64,000 nt of DNA from Sordariomycetes sp. S80-01Y. Taxonomy: Eukaryota; Ascomycota; Sordariomycetes. A program made the position numbers and the translations under genes. The DNA is taken from NCBI GenBank assembly GCA_037042185.1, contig JAXQJY010000028.1, positions 1,860,001 to 1,924,000 on the forward strand. The letters run 5' to 3'. Shown here in pieces: positions 46,970 to 57,037 of the stretch (position 1 is its first letter; each line of letters opens with the position of its first letter). Below the pieces are notes generated by a model. That model was not told where the DNA came from. It made no database searches and saw nothing but the letters and a program-made list of their open reading frames with translations.

Positions 46970-47420
46970 GGATCGATTGCCGTTCTGCAGGCGGTGCAAG
47001 CGACCGACCAAGCGGCCAGAGCACGCCTCGGAGCACGGCCAGACGGCGTACGGAGGAGTACTTGCTGCGAGCTTAGGGCCAGGCTGAGGCCTCGGGCGCC
47101 ACTGGCGCTGGCAGCCCGTGGCCAGCCTCTGGCTAGCCTCTGATATCTGCCAAGGTGGTTAGCTCTGGAGTCAGCTCGCAAGCGAAGAGACGCGAGAGCT
47201 CAACAGCGGCCACGAAGCGGCACCGGCAGCTCCACGATGGCTCTGTGCTCTGCGATTGGGGAAAGCCATCGTCATCGGGTGGGTTCAGATGTCTAGGCCA
47301 GCCCAGCCCGGCCTGGCATTATTGAGTCCCGAGTCAAGAAGGAATGGATCTGGGAGTGGGAAGCGAGCGGGTCCTCGGGGCGCCCGTGCGAACGACGGGG
47401 CCACCGTGACGGCGCTCGCT

Positions 47421-47462
47421 GCCACTACCACTGCCACTGCCACTGTCACTGTCACTGCCACA
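47421..47462. repeat. GCCACT hexamer microsatellite
   Basis: Seven hexamers with C/T and G/A variants (GCCACT, ACCACT, GTCACT). Confidence 0.8.
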
Positions 47463-47478
47463 GGCACCGGCACCGCGG

Positions 47479-47514
47479 CCTGCAGAGCCTGCAGAGCCTG
47501 CAGAGCCTGCAGAG
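47479..47514. repeat. CCTGCAGAG 9-mer minisatellite
   Basis: Four perfect tandem copies, 17 bp right of the GCCACT array; each copy contains a PstI-type CTGCAG palindrome. Confidence 0.9.
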
Positions 47515-48836
47515 CCCGAGAGCGACGGCGATGACCTCCAGTAAGGTAAGGTAGGAGGAGGAGGTTGTGTAGGTCCCCGGGCGCCTGCCGCGCGGGTGCA
47601 CTCAGGCTGTCTGTCATGTTCGGCGATATCACCGCCAGCGCCAGCGTCAGAGCCAGCTCCAGTGGACGCCGGGGGTTCCTGGACGCCTCGACGCCTCGAC
47701 GCCGCTGTAGCCGTCGCTGCTCATCCGTCCGCCTCGAATCGAGCTCTCACGCTGTCCCCCGCCGGCCTCCCTGGCCCAATGCTCCGAGTCGTACGTACGG
47801 ACTCGCATCAGCTACGAAGCCACGAAGCCACGAAGCGCAACACCAGAAGTTTAATCCCAACGAGATCGGCAGCTAGTGCCAGCCTTGTACCGCACTTCCG
47901 GCACCAAGATTCAATTCCGACGAACCATCTTCGCGCACGGTCACGAGCCCGCCGTTTTTTCAGCTCGACTGGGGTGCTTTATATCCCTGTTCGTGCGGAC
48001 GCGCGCGTTGCTCGGATGCCCTGCAATGCACGACTGAACTCCAGATGCCCCTCCTATTCGACGAGAGAAAAGGGGCGACATGGCCGAGGCAGACTACCTG
48101 CAACCATCTCTGGTCCAAGCTGCCGTCTCCTGTCCAAGCCAAGGCCTCCCGCGGCAGCTCGCAGCCTCGTGTCCTCGAACTCGTTTACTCGTTTACTCAA
48201 CTCAAAGCCTCGCGTCTCAGCCCTGGGGCCTTGTCAAGGTGACCTCTGAGACAATGAGCCCCCTGCGAGGCTCTGTGAAGGCGCCGTGGCTGAGGACCTG
48301 GCATCGGCTGAGGTGGCCAGCATCGCATCCTCGCAGCCACTGTCTCATGGCACGCGAGGGCAGCGCGAGTCCAACGGAACGACTTCCAGGCTGCTCGGCC
48401 CCGCGAATACCACTTAGCAACAACGCCTTGTGTCATGTTACAACGACAGGGGTCATAGATCGGGGCACCTCCTTCTTGGCAGATCGATCCCCCCTGGGCG
48501 CCTCTTCGGGAGCACTGTCTTAGATTGCGCCATTCGGATTTCGGAGCGTGTGCACATACAGTAATCTTCCACAATCTGCATCGCCTCTCGGTCTGACTTC
48601 GTCCGGGCGCCTGCTAGGACTGAAATACGGGGCCCAATGCCAAGAGCACCTCGGAGCTGCGGTCTTAAGCTCTGCCCGAGATGACGCGCATCTGGGACGG
48701 GCCGATGAGCATGAAGAAGATATCGCGGTTTACATCAATTCAACAAGGATTCGAGCGCTCCGCTACATGCTAAACCTAGTATTCCACAGCTTTTTCTCAC
48801 GATGAAACTCCAAGGCAACATACGGCGCCTTAAACA

Positions 48837-50357
48837 TCAGAGGTTGTACCTGAAGGTGTCTTCGTAGTCGCTGAATTCCTTCGCCAGGTGTGCAGCCTCT
48901 GCTTCTGGCTGGCGCGTCATCAGCCTCTCTTCGCGTTTCTTGTTGACGTGGCGCAGGGCCAAAACCTGCCCCATGACGAGCAACATGCCGAACGCCGCAA
49001 AACCAATTGTGATGCGCGAACCCATCAGGTAGCGCGGTGCAGTAGGAGCGGTGAAAATCTGCCCCACGACGAGCCCGGAGCTATTACCGACACTGAAAAC
49101 CATTCCAAGCGCCGTTGCACGCTTGAAGTGACCAGCAAAGTTGCTGTTGAGCCAAACGATGGAGAGGCCAGCCTGGGAAGGGTCAGATGGCCGGAGCTTT
49201 GGGAAGGGGTGCCGAGGCTTGCTTACCGTTGCATAGACGCCCGTCCCGAGTACGAAGACAGCGGCGAGGCGCACCCCTAGGGAGGTGCTGCCGATGTTCA
49301 TGGAATATCCAACAATACATGCAAGACAAGCGCCAAGGATGAAAGGGCTTCGAAGCCCGACGCGATCCGATGCCCAGGCGATGATTAGATACGACAGTGT
49401 TGCCCAGACGTATACAGGCACGGTGATGAGCTGCGCATGTACGCTCGTGTATCCTAGTCCGCGGATGATGGCGGGCAAGAAAGTCATGAAACTGAAGAGC
49501 GACAGTGTCACAGAGAACTCCAAAACTGCATGAAGGTACATTTTGGGGTCCTTGAAGGCACTGCCGACCTTGACCCATGAGAACTTCTCTTCCACTGAGA
49601 GATGCGGATTCAGCTCGAATCGCAAACGCATGACATCACGCTCCTTGTCGTCGAAGAACCAAGCGTTGCGCGGGTCCTTCGGGAAGATGGCAAAGATGAC
49701 GGGGACGCAGGCGATGGTGATGATGCCCTCGATAATAAAGAGCCAAGACCACGAGGGCAGCCCGCCAGCATTGACATTTGAGACGGCTGAAGCTAGCAAG
49801 CCACCGACAGCACCCGCGAAGGCGCTGAACCCGTACATGATGGCAGAGCGAACCGACATTTCGGAGCGCAGGTACACCATACCGATGTACGCATTGATGC
49901 AGGGTATAAGACCGGCCTCAAATAGCCCAATGAGCAGGCGACAGGCGTAGAGCTGCTCGACATTCTTGATAAAACCCATACCGAGACAAGTTATACCCCA
50001 GCCAAGCATACACACGGATAGGAGGTTCTTGGGACCGACAACCTTGAGCGCAATGGAACATGGTGCCTCGAAGGCCACGTACGTGGCGAAGAAGAGCGTC
50101 ACAGCGTTGCCGAATTGGTTCCCCTTGAGATCGAGGTCTTCGGGCAAGCCCATGATATTGGTGTTGCCCAGGTTGTTTCGGTCGAGGTTGGCAAGGAGGT
50201 ACATAACACCGAAGCAGCCCATGACTACGGTGTCAAGCTTCAGCATGGCACGCTTGTGTACGACAGGGTCGATGGCACTCGTTGGCTCCATGACGAGGCT
50301 ACCGTCAGTCGGGCTTTGGGAGACGGTGGCCGCCTTGTCGTCTGTCTCGAGTGACAT
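48837..50357 (-). CDS. MFS transporter, anion:cation symporter family (Dal5/allantoate-permease type)
   Basis: Exons 49227-50357 and 48837-49172 encode 488 residues; the 54 nt intron (49173-49226) is in frame, so unspliced RNA would add 18 residues. Twelve hydrophobic segments are readable. Landmarks of the fungal ACS/Dal5 group include LANLDRNNLGNTNIMGL, GMGFIKNVEQLYACRLLIGLFEAG (read in two parts) and WSWLFIIEGIITIACVP. Further on, SIVWLNSNFAGHFKRATALG is the typical loop after TM10. Known members carry allantoate, ureidosuccinate, nicotinate, pantothenate and related carboxylates with protons. It diverges from the FAD monooxygenase across a promoter rich in GATA sites, so uptake of the cluster's substrate is the likely job. 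Confidence 0.9.
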   Translation of the reverse strand: MSLETDDKAATVSQSPTDGSLVMEPTSAIDPVVHKRAMLKLDTVVMGCFGVMYLLANLDRNNLGNTNIMGLPEDLDLKGNQFGNAVTLFFATYVAFEAPCSIALKVVGPKNLLSVCMLGWGITCLGMGFIKNVEQLYACRLLIGLFEAGLIPCINAYIGMVYLRSEMSVRSAIMYGFSAFAGAVGGLLASAVSNVNAGGLPSWSWLFIIEGIITIACVPVIFAIFPKDPRNAWFFDDKERDVMRLRFELNPHLSVEEKFSWVKVGSAFKDPKMYLHAVLEFSVTLSLFSFMTFLPAIIRGLGYTSVHAQLITVPVYVWATLSYLIIAWASDRVGLRSPFILGACLACIVGYSMNIGSTSLGVRLAAVFVLGTGVYATVSKPRHPFPKLRPSDPSQAGLSIVWLNSNFAGHFKRATALGMVFSVGNSSGLVVGQIFTAPTAPRYLMGSRITIGFAAFGMLLVMGQVLALRHVNKKREERLMTRQPEAEAAHLAKEFSDYEDTFRYNL

Positions 50358-51159
50358 AGTGCTGGTAAGGGATGCAGTGTCAGTGGTCGCTGCCTAGTCG
50401 AGCTCAGGGCGTCTTGGGACTAGGTGGACTGGAATGACAGCTCTGCTTTCTTTATACCCAACGATCGCCTGTCTCCCTCGTCGGCACAATCATCTAGATC
50501 AGATGAAGAATGGTATCTGCGGGCGTGCTAAGCATGATACTCGTACTAGAGACGAGAGACATATGGCAAGTCATGATCAATAATGCCCCGGCCATGCGAG
50601 ATAAGGGATTCGCTCTCCGCAATGTCAGGGCTGCTCGCCGGGGCGTCGCGGCCATCTGGCCCTTATCTGAAGATCTTGGCAGTGTTTGTATTCGTGTTGC
50701 ACTACGAGTCAAGTTCACCATATCGCTCTTATCGATCGGACCCGGGGTTCGTGATGGATCGAACTGCTTATTTCTTATCGCCCGACGGGCATCGCTGCCC
50801 CACCGCTCTACACCCCGGCTCCGAGGACTCGGTCGGAAAACAGGGTCCAGGCTCTCCTCCTTTCCTGTCAACCACATGGGAGGCAATATGGAGACCGGGA
50901 TGGCCTCTTTACTTTATCGGGTGCGCACTTATCGACCGTCGGCCGGTGACAACTTCGTGCTGTAGGTCGCCCGTTGGCGGGTGGCCTTTGACGCCCGTGA
51001 ACTGTATGGCCTGGTTCAACTCAGTTCGGCCTTTGTTTGACTTAGTGTGATTCGCCACCTGATGTAGTCGCCGAACGAATCTCGTCCTTATTACGAGGAT
51101 TAGTCGCCCCTGTTCAAGTGTTGGTAGATTCCTTGAAGCATCCTGCGATTGCCAGCGTC
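50358..51159. promoter_or_regulatory. Divergent promoter with six HGATAR sites (AreA/NIT2-type)
   Basis: Between the transporter and monooxygenase starts are AGATAAG (50599), CTTATCT (50662), CTTATCG (50728, 50774, 50938) and TTTATCG (50923). All match the HGATAR target of the nitrogen GATA factors on one strand or the other. Six in 350 bp is dense. A CCGTCGGCCGG stretch near 50946 could suit a Zn2Cys6 regulator. Binding is inferred, not shown. Confidence 0.55.
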
Positions 51160-52945
51160 ATGAACGGCCACACGACCCCGAACGGCGAAGTAGAGACGGC
51201 CACATATGATGTCGTAATTGTAGGAGGTGGCCCGGTTGGTCTTCTCATGGCATACCAGCTGAGGCGGTTCGGTGTCTCCGCCTGCGTTCTTGAGCAGTAT
51301 GAGAAGGAGACGCAAGATGCGTACGGCCGTGCCATCGCCTTGTTTCCTCGCACGACGGAGCAGCTGGATCAACTCGATCTGATAGAGCCCATGCTGCAAT
51401 TGGGGTTCGCATGTCGGACCAGTGTGACGTACAAAGACGGCGAGCGGGTGTAAGTGGCGATCCTGAGCAGTTTACATTGTGCACTAACTGAACTTCGGCA
51501 GCGTTCCCGGCAGAGTATGGACTTTTATGGAAAACATCAGAGATACCGACTACGACTTCACCTTGGTCTTGCGCCAGATGTATACGGAATCCATCTTCCG
51601 CGAGAAGCTTCAGGCTGCGGGCGCATCCTATTACCAGGCGATGCAGTGCATAGATTTCCAGATCGACGACTCCGCGCCCCTGGACTTCCACGCGGTCACT
51701 TCCACCTTCGTAAACAAGGGCACCAATGCAACCTTCAAGCTTAGAAGCAAGTACATCATCGGCGCAGATGGTGGCCGCAGTTTCGTTCGGAAGCACGCGG
51801 GTATACCCTTCGAGGGCGACTCATCCGAGGACAAGTGGATACGTATTGATGGCATCGTTGAGACAAACATGCCCTTGAATCGCTCTTATGGCGCTATAGA
51901 GAGCAAGACTCACGGCAACGTCCTCTGGGCGCCCCTCGATCACGGTGCCACGCGTATAGGCTACGCGTACAGTGATGCTATCGCTGCGAAGTACCCCGAG
52001 GGTGTGACGCAAGAGGTAGCCGAGAGGGAAGCCTTGGAAAGCATGAAGCCATTCAACGTCAAGTTCAAGGAAATTCATTGGTGGACGCTGTACACTATTG
52101 GGCAGCGAATTGCAAAGACGTTCTCAAAAAGGGACCGTGTTTTCCTCTGCGGCGACGCAGCGCATACACACAGCAGCGGTGCTGCTCAAGGCCTGAACAC
52201 CGGCATACACGACGCAGTCAACCTGGGATGGAAGCTAGCTCTTCGGATTCGCGGTCTTGTAAAGGCCAGTGTATTGGAGACGTACTCTCCAGAGCGCATG
52301 ACGGCTGTCCAGAAGCTCATCAACTACGACAAGGACATCTCTACTCTGATGTCCCACAAGTGGCCGAACTGGTACGAAGGTGATAAGACTGCTGATCCAT
52401 ACTTGCTCCTCGGCGAGATATTTGAGCAGGCTGCCTCTTTCAACACCGGGTTGGGTATCTCGTACTCGGCAAACATTATCAACCAGACTGCCAAGGCCGA
52501 CCTAGCAATAACACCGGGCAGCCGACCGCCAGATGTGCATCTTATCACACCAGGTACCAACCAGGAAGTGCGATTCCAACGCATAACCCGCAACTTCGGC
52601 AAGTTCTGGGTCATAGTCTGCACCGGAAATGTCAGCTCAACGCGTCTATCACTCTTCGCGTTAAGGGCTTTCGTTGGGTCGACAGAGGGCAAGGCACTCT
52701 GCACGCATCCGGCCGTGGGATTCTTGACAGTCTGTCCCACCATGGGCTGCTCGCCTTACGAAGCCATGGGCATGAAACCATTTGGTGACTTGTATTTTGA
52801 TAAGGCTGATGCTGCGCATGGGAAGTTCGGCGTTGACGGGGCGAAGGGCTGCATCATCATTCTACGGCCGGACGGTCTAGTCGGTAGCTCAGGGCCACTG
52901 GATGGGGTTTGGGTGAAGCAGTATTTTAGCAACGTCCTTCAATAA
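51160..52945 (+). CDS. FAD-dependent aromatic-ring monooxygenase (phenol 2-monooxygenase type)
   Basis: Exons 51160-51449 and 51502-52945 encode 577 residues. The dinucleotide fold is at the start (DVVIVGGGPVGLLMAYQL, residues 17-34), the DG motif is IIGADGGRSFVRK and the second FAD-ribityl motif is RVFLCGDAAHTHSSGAAQG with GLNTGIHDAVNLGWKL. The last 190 residues fit the thioredoxin-like phenol-hydroxylase C-terminal domain (FGKFWVIVC, then LRPDGLVGSSG). The group hydroxylates phenols and N-heterocycles using NAD(P)H and O2; fungal members include the phenol-hydroxylase-like enzyme of nicotinate catabolism. In this cluster it is the obvious activating step. Substrate unknown. No transit or signal peptide. 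Confidence 0.9.
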
Positions 52946-53433
52946 AGTGTATATGCTGATCTATGCAAGATGAAGGCCCTTGAGAGCCGCTTCTGTGAGT
53001 TCTGTATGCCCAGAGCCTACGGAGTGCTTCACCATGTGAAGCCTGAAAGCCTCCCTATCCGACATGCCAAGCCGCACAAAGCCGTCGTATCTTTTCGCGC
53101 ATAACCAGTCCTACGGAATAGCTTCTCTCAGACCGCTTATCTTGTCCTTATCAGCTCAATATCCCGGGCGACCAAATCGTTGCATCCGCGCTGGCGACGG
53201 CGTTCTTCCACGGCCGTCGGGGAACATGGCGATGCTGGCGGGCAACCCAAACCCAGTTCAGCGCGGTGCGGTTTGCAGGAGGGCGCATTTAGGGGATGGC
53301 ACCTTTGGCACCATCTCTGTTAAAAGGTCGGCGCGCCCATGGCAATCGTGTCTCGTGTCACAAAGATCTCAGCTGCACCACTAGCACCATAGTCGTCTTC
53401 TAGACGCCGTCAAGACCAGTCGCGGTGATAAGC
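52946..53433. promoter_or_regulatory. Intergenic/promoter before the DUF1989-deacetylase gene
   Basis: 488 bp between same-strand genes. Two GATA-type sites lie at about 53136 (CTTATCT) and 53147 (CTTATCA). Nothing else recognised. Confidence 0.45.
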
Positions 53434-55071
53434 ATGCCGACTATCCCAGCACGCAAGGCTGTGGCCTTCACGATACAGAAGGGCCAGCAGCTTCAGATTA
53501 TCAACACACATGGAAAGCAAGTCCTCGATTTCTGGGCGTTTAACCCAAACGAACCAAACGACTTCCTCTCCATGGTTCACTCGAGGACTGTGCTTCGAAG
53601 CATCTCTTTGTCCACGGGTGATAAGCTCTACAGCACTCGACGCCAGTCTATGCTAATGCTTACCGAGGATACCACTCATGGCGTCCACGACATGATATGG
53701 TCGGCGTGCGATGCGGAGCGATATAAGATGCAGGGCTTTGAGGGGTACCACGACAATTGCACGGACAACATGCACAAGGCAAGACCACATGGTTGACTTG
53801 AGAGTGCATTAATAGCTAAATAATCGTAGATATTCAAGGAAACATTCCCCGACTTCCCTCTTGCGGCCGACTGGGTTCCAGATCCATTGAACCTGTTCAT
53901 GAATATCGCCGTCGACCACCACGGTGGCCTTGATATCCGGCCGCCAACGAGTGAGAAGGGGCAGTTTATCGTTTTCAGGGCTGAAGCACCCCTCATAATC
54001 GTTATGAGCTCATGTCCCCAGGACATCGACCCTGTCAACGCTGGCATGCCAGCAGATTGCGAGTACCGAATCACAGGCGAGGGCGAGCAGGGCTCCATGT
54101 CACTTCACATGCCTATAGAGCCCAAAGTCCGCAAGGTCAAGATCGCGTTGTCTGTCGACTTTGATGCCGTGTCGCATTGGCTTGGGACCGGTTGCCACCA
54201 TAACAACAACATGGCTGACTACAGCTCCGGCATATTCTCTGGCCAGGTCGGGGTCTATCGTCTTTTGGACATGTTCAAGAAGAATGGAATTTCTAACAGG
54301 GTGACCTGGTTCATACCCGGCCACACAACCGAGACGTTCCCCGAGGCAGCAAAAGCTGTGCTTGAGTCCGGCGCTGAGATCGGCCTTCACGGCTATGCTC
54401 ACGAAGGGATTTCGCAAATGACGGAAGAACAGGAGCGCGATGTGCTGCTCAAATGCATTGATGTAGCCACGAAACTCGCCGGCAAGAAGCCTCGAGGCTA
54501 CCGCGCGCCCATGTACACCATTCGTGAGACGACCGTCAAGCTGCTCCGAGAGCACGAATTCCTCTACGACTCCTCGCTGATGCACCACGACTCACAGCCG
54601 TACTTTACTCCAAATGACCCACCAATCAAGCCAATCGACTGGTCCCAGCCTGCGTCGTCCTGGCTCGAGCCGTCGCCCATCGCTTCGCAAGCCTACCCCA
54701 ATGGCCTGCATCCCTTGGTCGAGCTGCCATGCGGCTGGTACAACGAGGACATGATGCCATTACAGTACTTGCCTCACCTTGCAAATAGCATGGGCTACGT
54801 CTCGACTCGTGTGGTAGAGCAGATGTGGAAAGACAAGTTCATGTGGCTGTGGGAAACGTCTCAGGAAGGCAATGAGTCTGCAGATTTTATCTTCCCCCTC
54901 CTGGTGCACCCTGACGTTACGGGCATGGCGCACATCATCGGAATGGTGGATAGATTTCTGCAGTGGCTTCAGGGCTTTGGAGATTCGGTGGAGTTCTGTA
55001 CTTGTGAGGATATTGCGAAGTCTTGGTTGGAGATAAAGGAGAAGGGGAAAGAGAGGGCCAGGACAGGGTAG
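53434..55071 (+). CDS. DUF1989 - polysaccharide-deacetylase-fold fusion hydrolase
   Basis: Exons 53434-53778 and 53830-55071 encode 528 residues. Residues 1 to about 205 are a DUF1989 (urea-carboxylase-associated) domain, with QVLDFWAFNPNEP, SLSTGDKLYSTRRQSMLML, HGVHDMIWSACDAERY and GYHDNC. From about 215 a polysaccharide-deacetylase-like barrel follows, with KIALSVDFDAVSHWLG (D225, D227), WFIPGHTTETFP, GLHGYAHEG (H302, H306) and GYRAPMY (R340). It is closest in pattern to the PuuE/allantoinase and cyclic-imide-hydrolase branch rather than chitin deacetylases. The intron has a GC donor (AAG|GCAAGA), the only phase-compatible choice. Known: DUF1989 proteins include the carboxyguanidine deiminase subunits; this deacetylase branch opens cyclic C-N bonds. 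The combined reaction is inferred; no signal peptide, so intracellular. Confidence 0.85.
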
Positions 55072-55534
55072 TTCAATCACCACTTGAGGCGCGACGTATG
55101 CCTTCCGCAACACCTTGGACTGCCCTAGCCGTCTCGTTTAAAGACAAGCTGGAACCTGACAGGTTGCTTGGCCGATTCCCCGTCTGCCCCATTCAACGGG
55201 CATCTTTGTTGCCCGTCGGGGTAGTCATATGTTGCCCACCAATCAGATATCGCTCTCTTGTTGATAAGGCGGGGAAAGGGGGGAGCTCCAACCCTTTACC
55301 AGAAGTAGCGAAGACTGATAGCCTTTCATGATACAGGACGCTGTTTTTGCCGACCGTTCCTCTCGATTGAGTATGCCGTCAGCTCTAATAGGTCACAGAG
55401 AAATGCTTAAGTGATCATCCATCAGCAGCTTGAATTCGTTCGCCGCGCCCCAACTGTTTCCGGGATCATGCCAGGGTTTGCTTCAAAGCACCAGAACGTT
55501 GATTGTTCTGATTCGAGTGTAACCTACATCCACC
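55072..55534. promoter_or_regulatory. Intergenic/promoter before the M20 amidohydrolase gene
   Basis: 463 bp between same-strand genes, with one GATAAG at about 55263. Nothing else recognised. Confidence 0.4.
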
Positions 55535-57032
55535 ATGCGTTTGTCCCTTCTCCGCAAGATCTCTGCTATGACGGGCACCAGCACGAGAAAAGCAGCTACT
55601 GCTAATGACCTTCGTATCAATGGATCGCGCTTGATGGATTCGATACACAGCACTTGCGAATTTGGTAAAGCGCATCAGTATGGGGAGTAAGTTCATTTCG
55701 CAATTAGCAAAAACTTGGAAGTATATCGGCTGAATGGCCCTGTTTGCAGTCATCCCACAGAGACGGGGATGGCCCGCCTGTCCCTCGATGATGACGACAA
55801 GCGAGTCCGCCAGTGGCTCGCCAGAGAGGTCGAAGCCCTCGGCTGTCGAATGACTGTCGATCAGATGGGCAACATGTTCGCTGTGAGACCGGGTAGAAAC
55901 GACACGGCTCCGCCCATCATGATGGGCTCTCATATGGACACTCAGCCAACAGGGGGGCGATACGACGGCATCCTAGGCGTCATGGCTGGGCTCGAGGCTC
56001 TGCGAACGATGCACGAAAATACTATCGAAACAAACAACCCTGTAGGACTCATCAATTGGACCAAGTGAGTAGTGACATCCCTAGCGTAATGTGACGACCG
56101 GTGCTGAGTACTCTCACAGCGAAGAAGGGGCGCGGTTCCCCATGATCACCATGGCGTCTGGTGTTTGGGCTGGCACGATTCCGCTGGAGACTGCTTGGAG
56201 CTGCGCCGAAGTTACCGGAACTAGAGCTGAACCCAGAACTGTTAAACAAGAGCTTGGGCGTATCGGGTACCTCGGCAGTATTCCTGCATCACATATCGCT
56301 CAGCCTATTGCAGCTCATTTCGAGCTGCACATTGAGCAAGGTCCTATTCTCGAAGAGGAGAACGAGCGGGTTGGTGTTGTTACTGGTGCGCAAGCTTGCC
56401 AGTGGCATGAAATAGAGGTCAAGGGCAGGGATAGCCACGCTGGAACAACACCAATGGGGTCGCGCAGAGATTCATTGCTGGCTGCGGCCAAGATGATTGT
56501 GGCTTCCAATGAAGTGGCCTACGAGTACAATGGCCTCGTAACCACTGGCATTGTGAAAGCCACTCCTGGTAGCGTTAATACCATGGCGCACACGACGAGC
56601 TTTACACTGGACATGCGTCATCCAAGTGACCAAGTATTGGAGAAGATGGTCGCAGATTGTCGTGAAAAATTCAAAGTGATCGCCGAAGAGGACTCGGAGC
56701 GTGGTGTGGAGGTTCGTTGGAGGATGCTGACCGACAACAAGGCCGTTGCTTTCCACCAGGACTGTATCGAGGCTGTTGAGAAAGCTGTCGAGGGTGTCTG
56801 CGCCGGGCTACCGACTTCATCGCCGAATCGGCGCCTCTGGAGGCATATGCTGAGCGGCGCTGGTCATGACAGCTGCCATGTGAGCAGTGTTAGCCCAACA
56901 GCCATGATATTCGCGCCAACACGCAATGGGCTGAGCCACACACCCGATGAGTATTGTAAGAAGGAAGACTGTATACTTGGTGCGCAGGTACTTCTCGCTG
57001 CTGTCCTACACTATGACGCAAAGCACTTTTAG
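55535..57032 (+). CDS. N-carbamoyl-L-amino-acid / ureido-acid amidohydrolase (peptidase family M20)
   Basis: Exons 55535-55686, 55750-56064 and 56120-57032 encode 459 residues. The first ATG gives a basic, acid-free N-terminus (MRLSLLRKISAMTG), possibly a mitochondrial signal; a second ATG 11 codons on would remove it. Metal ligands are in SHMDTQPTGG (H112, D114), NEEGARF (E157, E158), HIEQGP (H226) and the late SHTPDEY. The dimer-interface histidine is in SHAGTTPMG (H262). This set is that of hydantoinase/carbamoylase-type enzymes: L-carbamoylase, beta-ureidopropionase, ureidoglycolate and allantoate amidohydrolases. It would release ammonia and CO2 from an N-carbamoyl intermediate. Its stop is five bases from that of the convergent regulator gene. 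Confidence 0.9.
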
Positions 57033-57037
57033 GAGAC

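Larger units (their letters stand above)
45685..48836. other. 3.1 kb gene-free, GC-rich region with several minisatellites
   Basis: The largest gap in the window. Open frames exist on all strands because stops are rare in this GC-rich DNA, but none has recognisable sequence, domain or splice support. Five short tandem repeats of different units lie in 46.2-47.6 kb. It also serves as the downstream flank of the MFS gene. Confidence 0.55.

Noticed and set aside
46612-47514. Short tandem 9-mers considered as a CRISPR-like array
   Set aside because: Units are directly adjacent with no spacers, and the genome is eukaryotic.
47596-48249. 217-codon frame in the gene desert
   Set aside because: GC-rich DNA keeps several frames open at once here; sequence is Arg/Ser/Pro noise.
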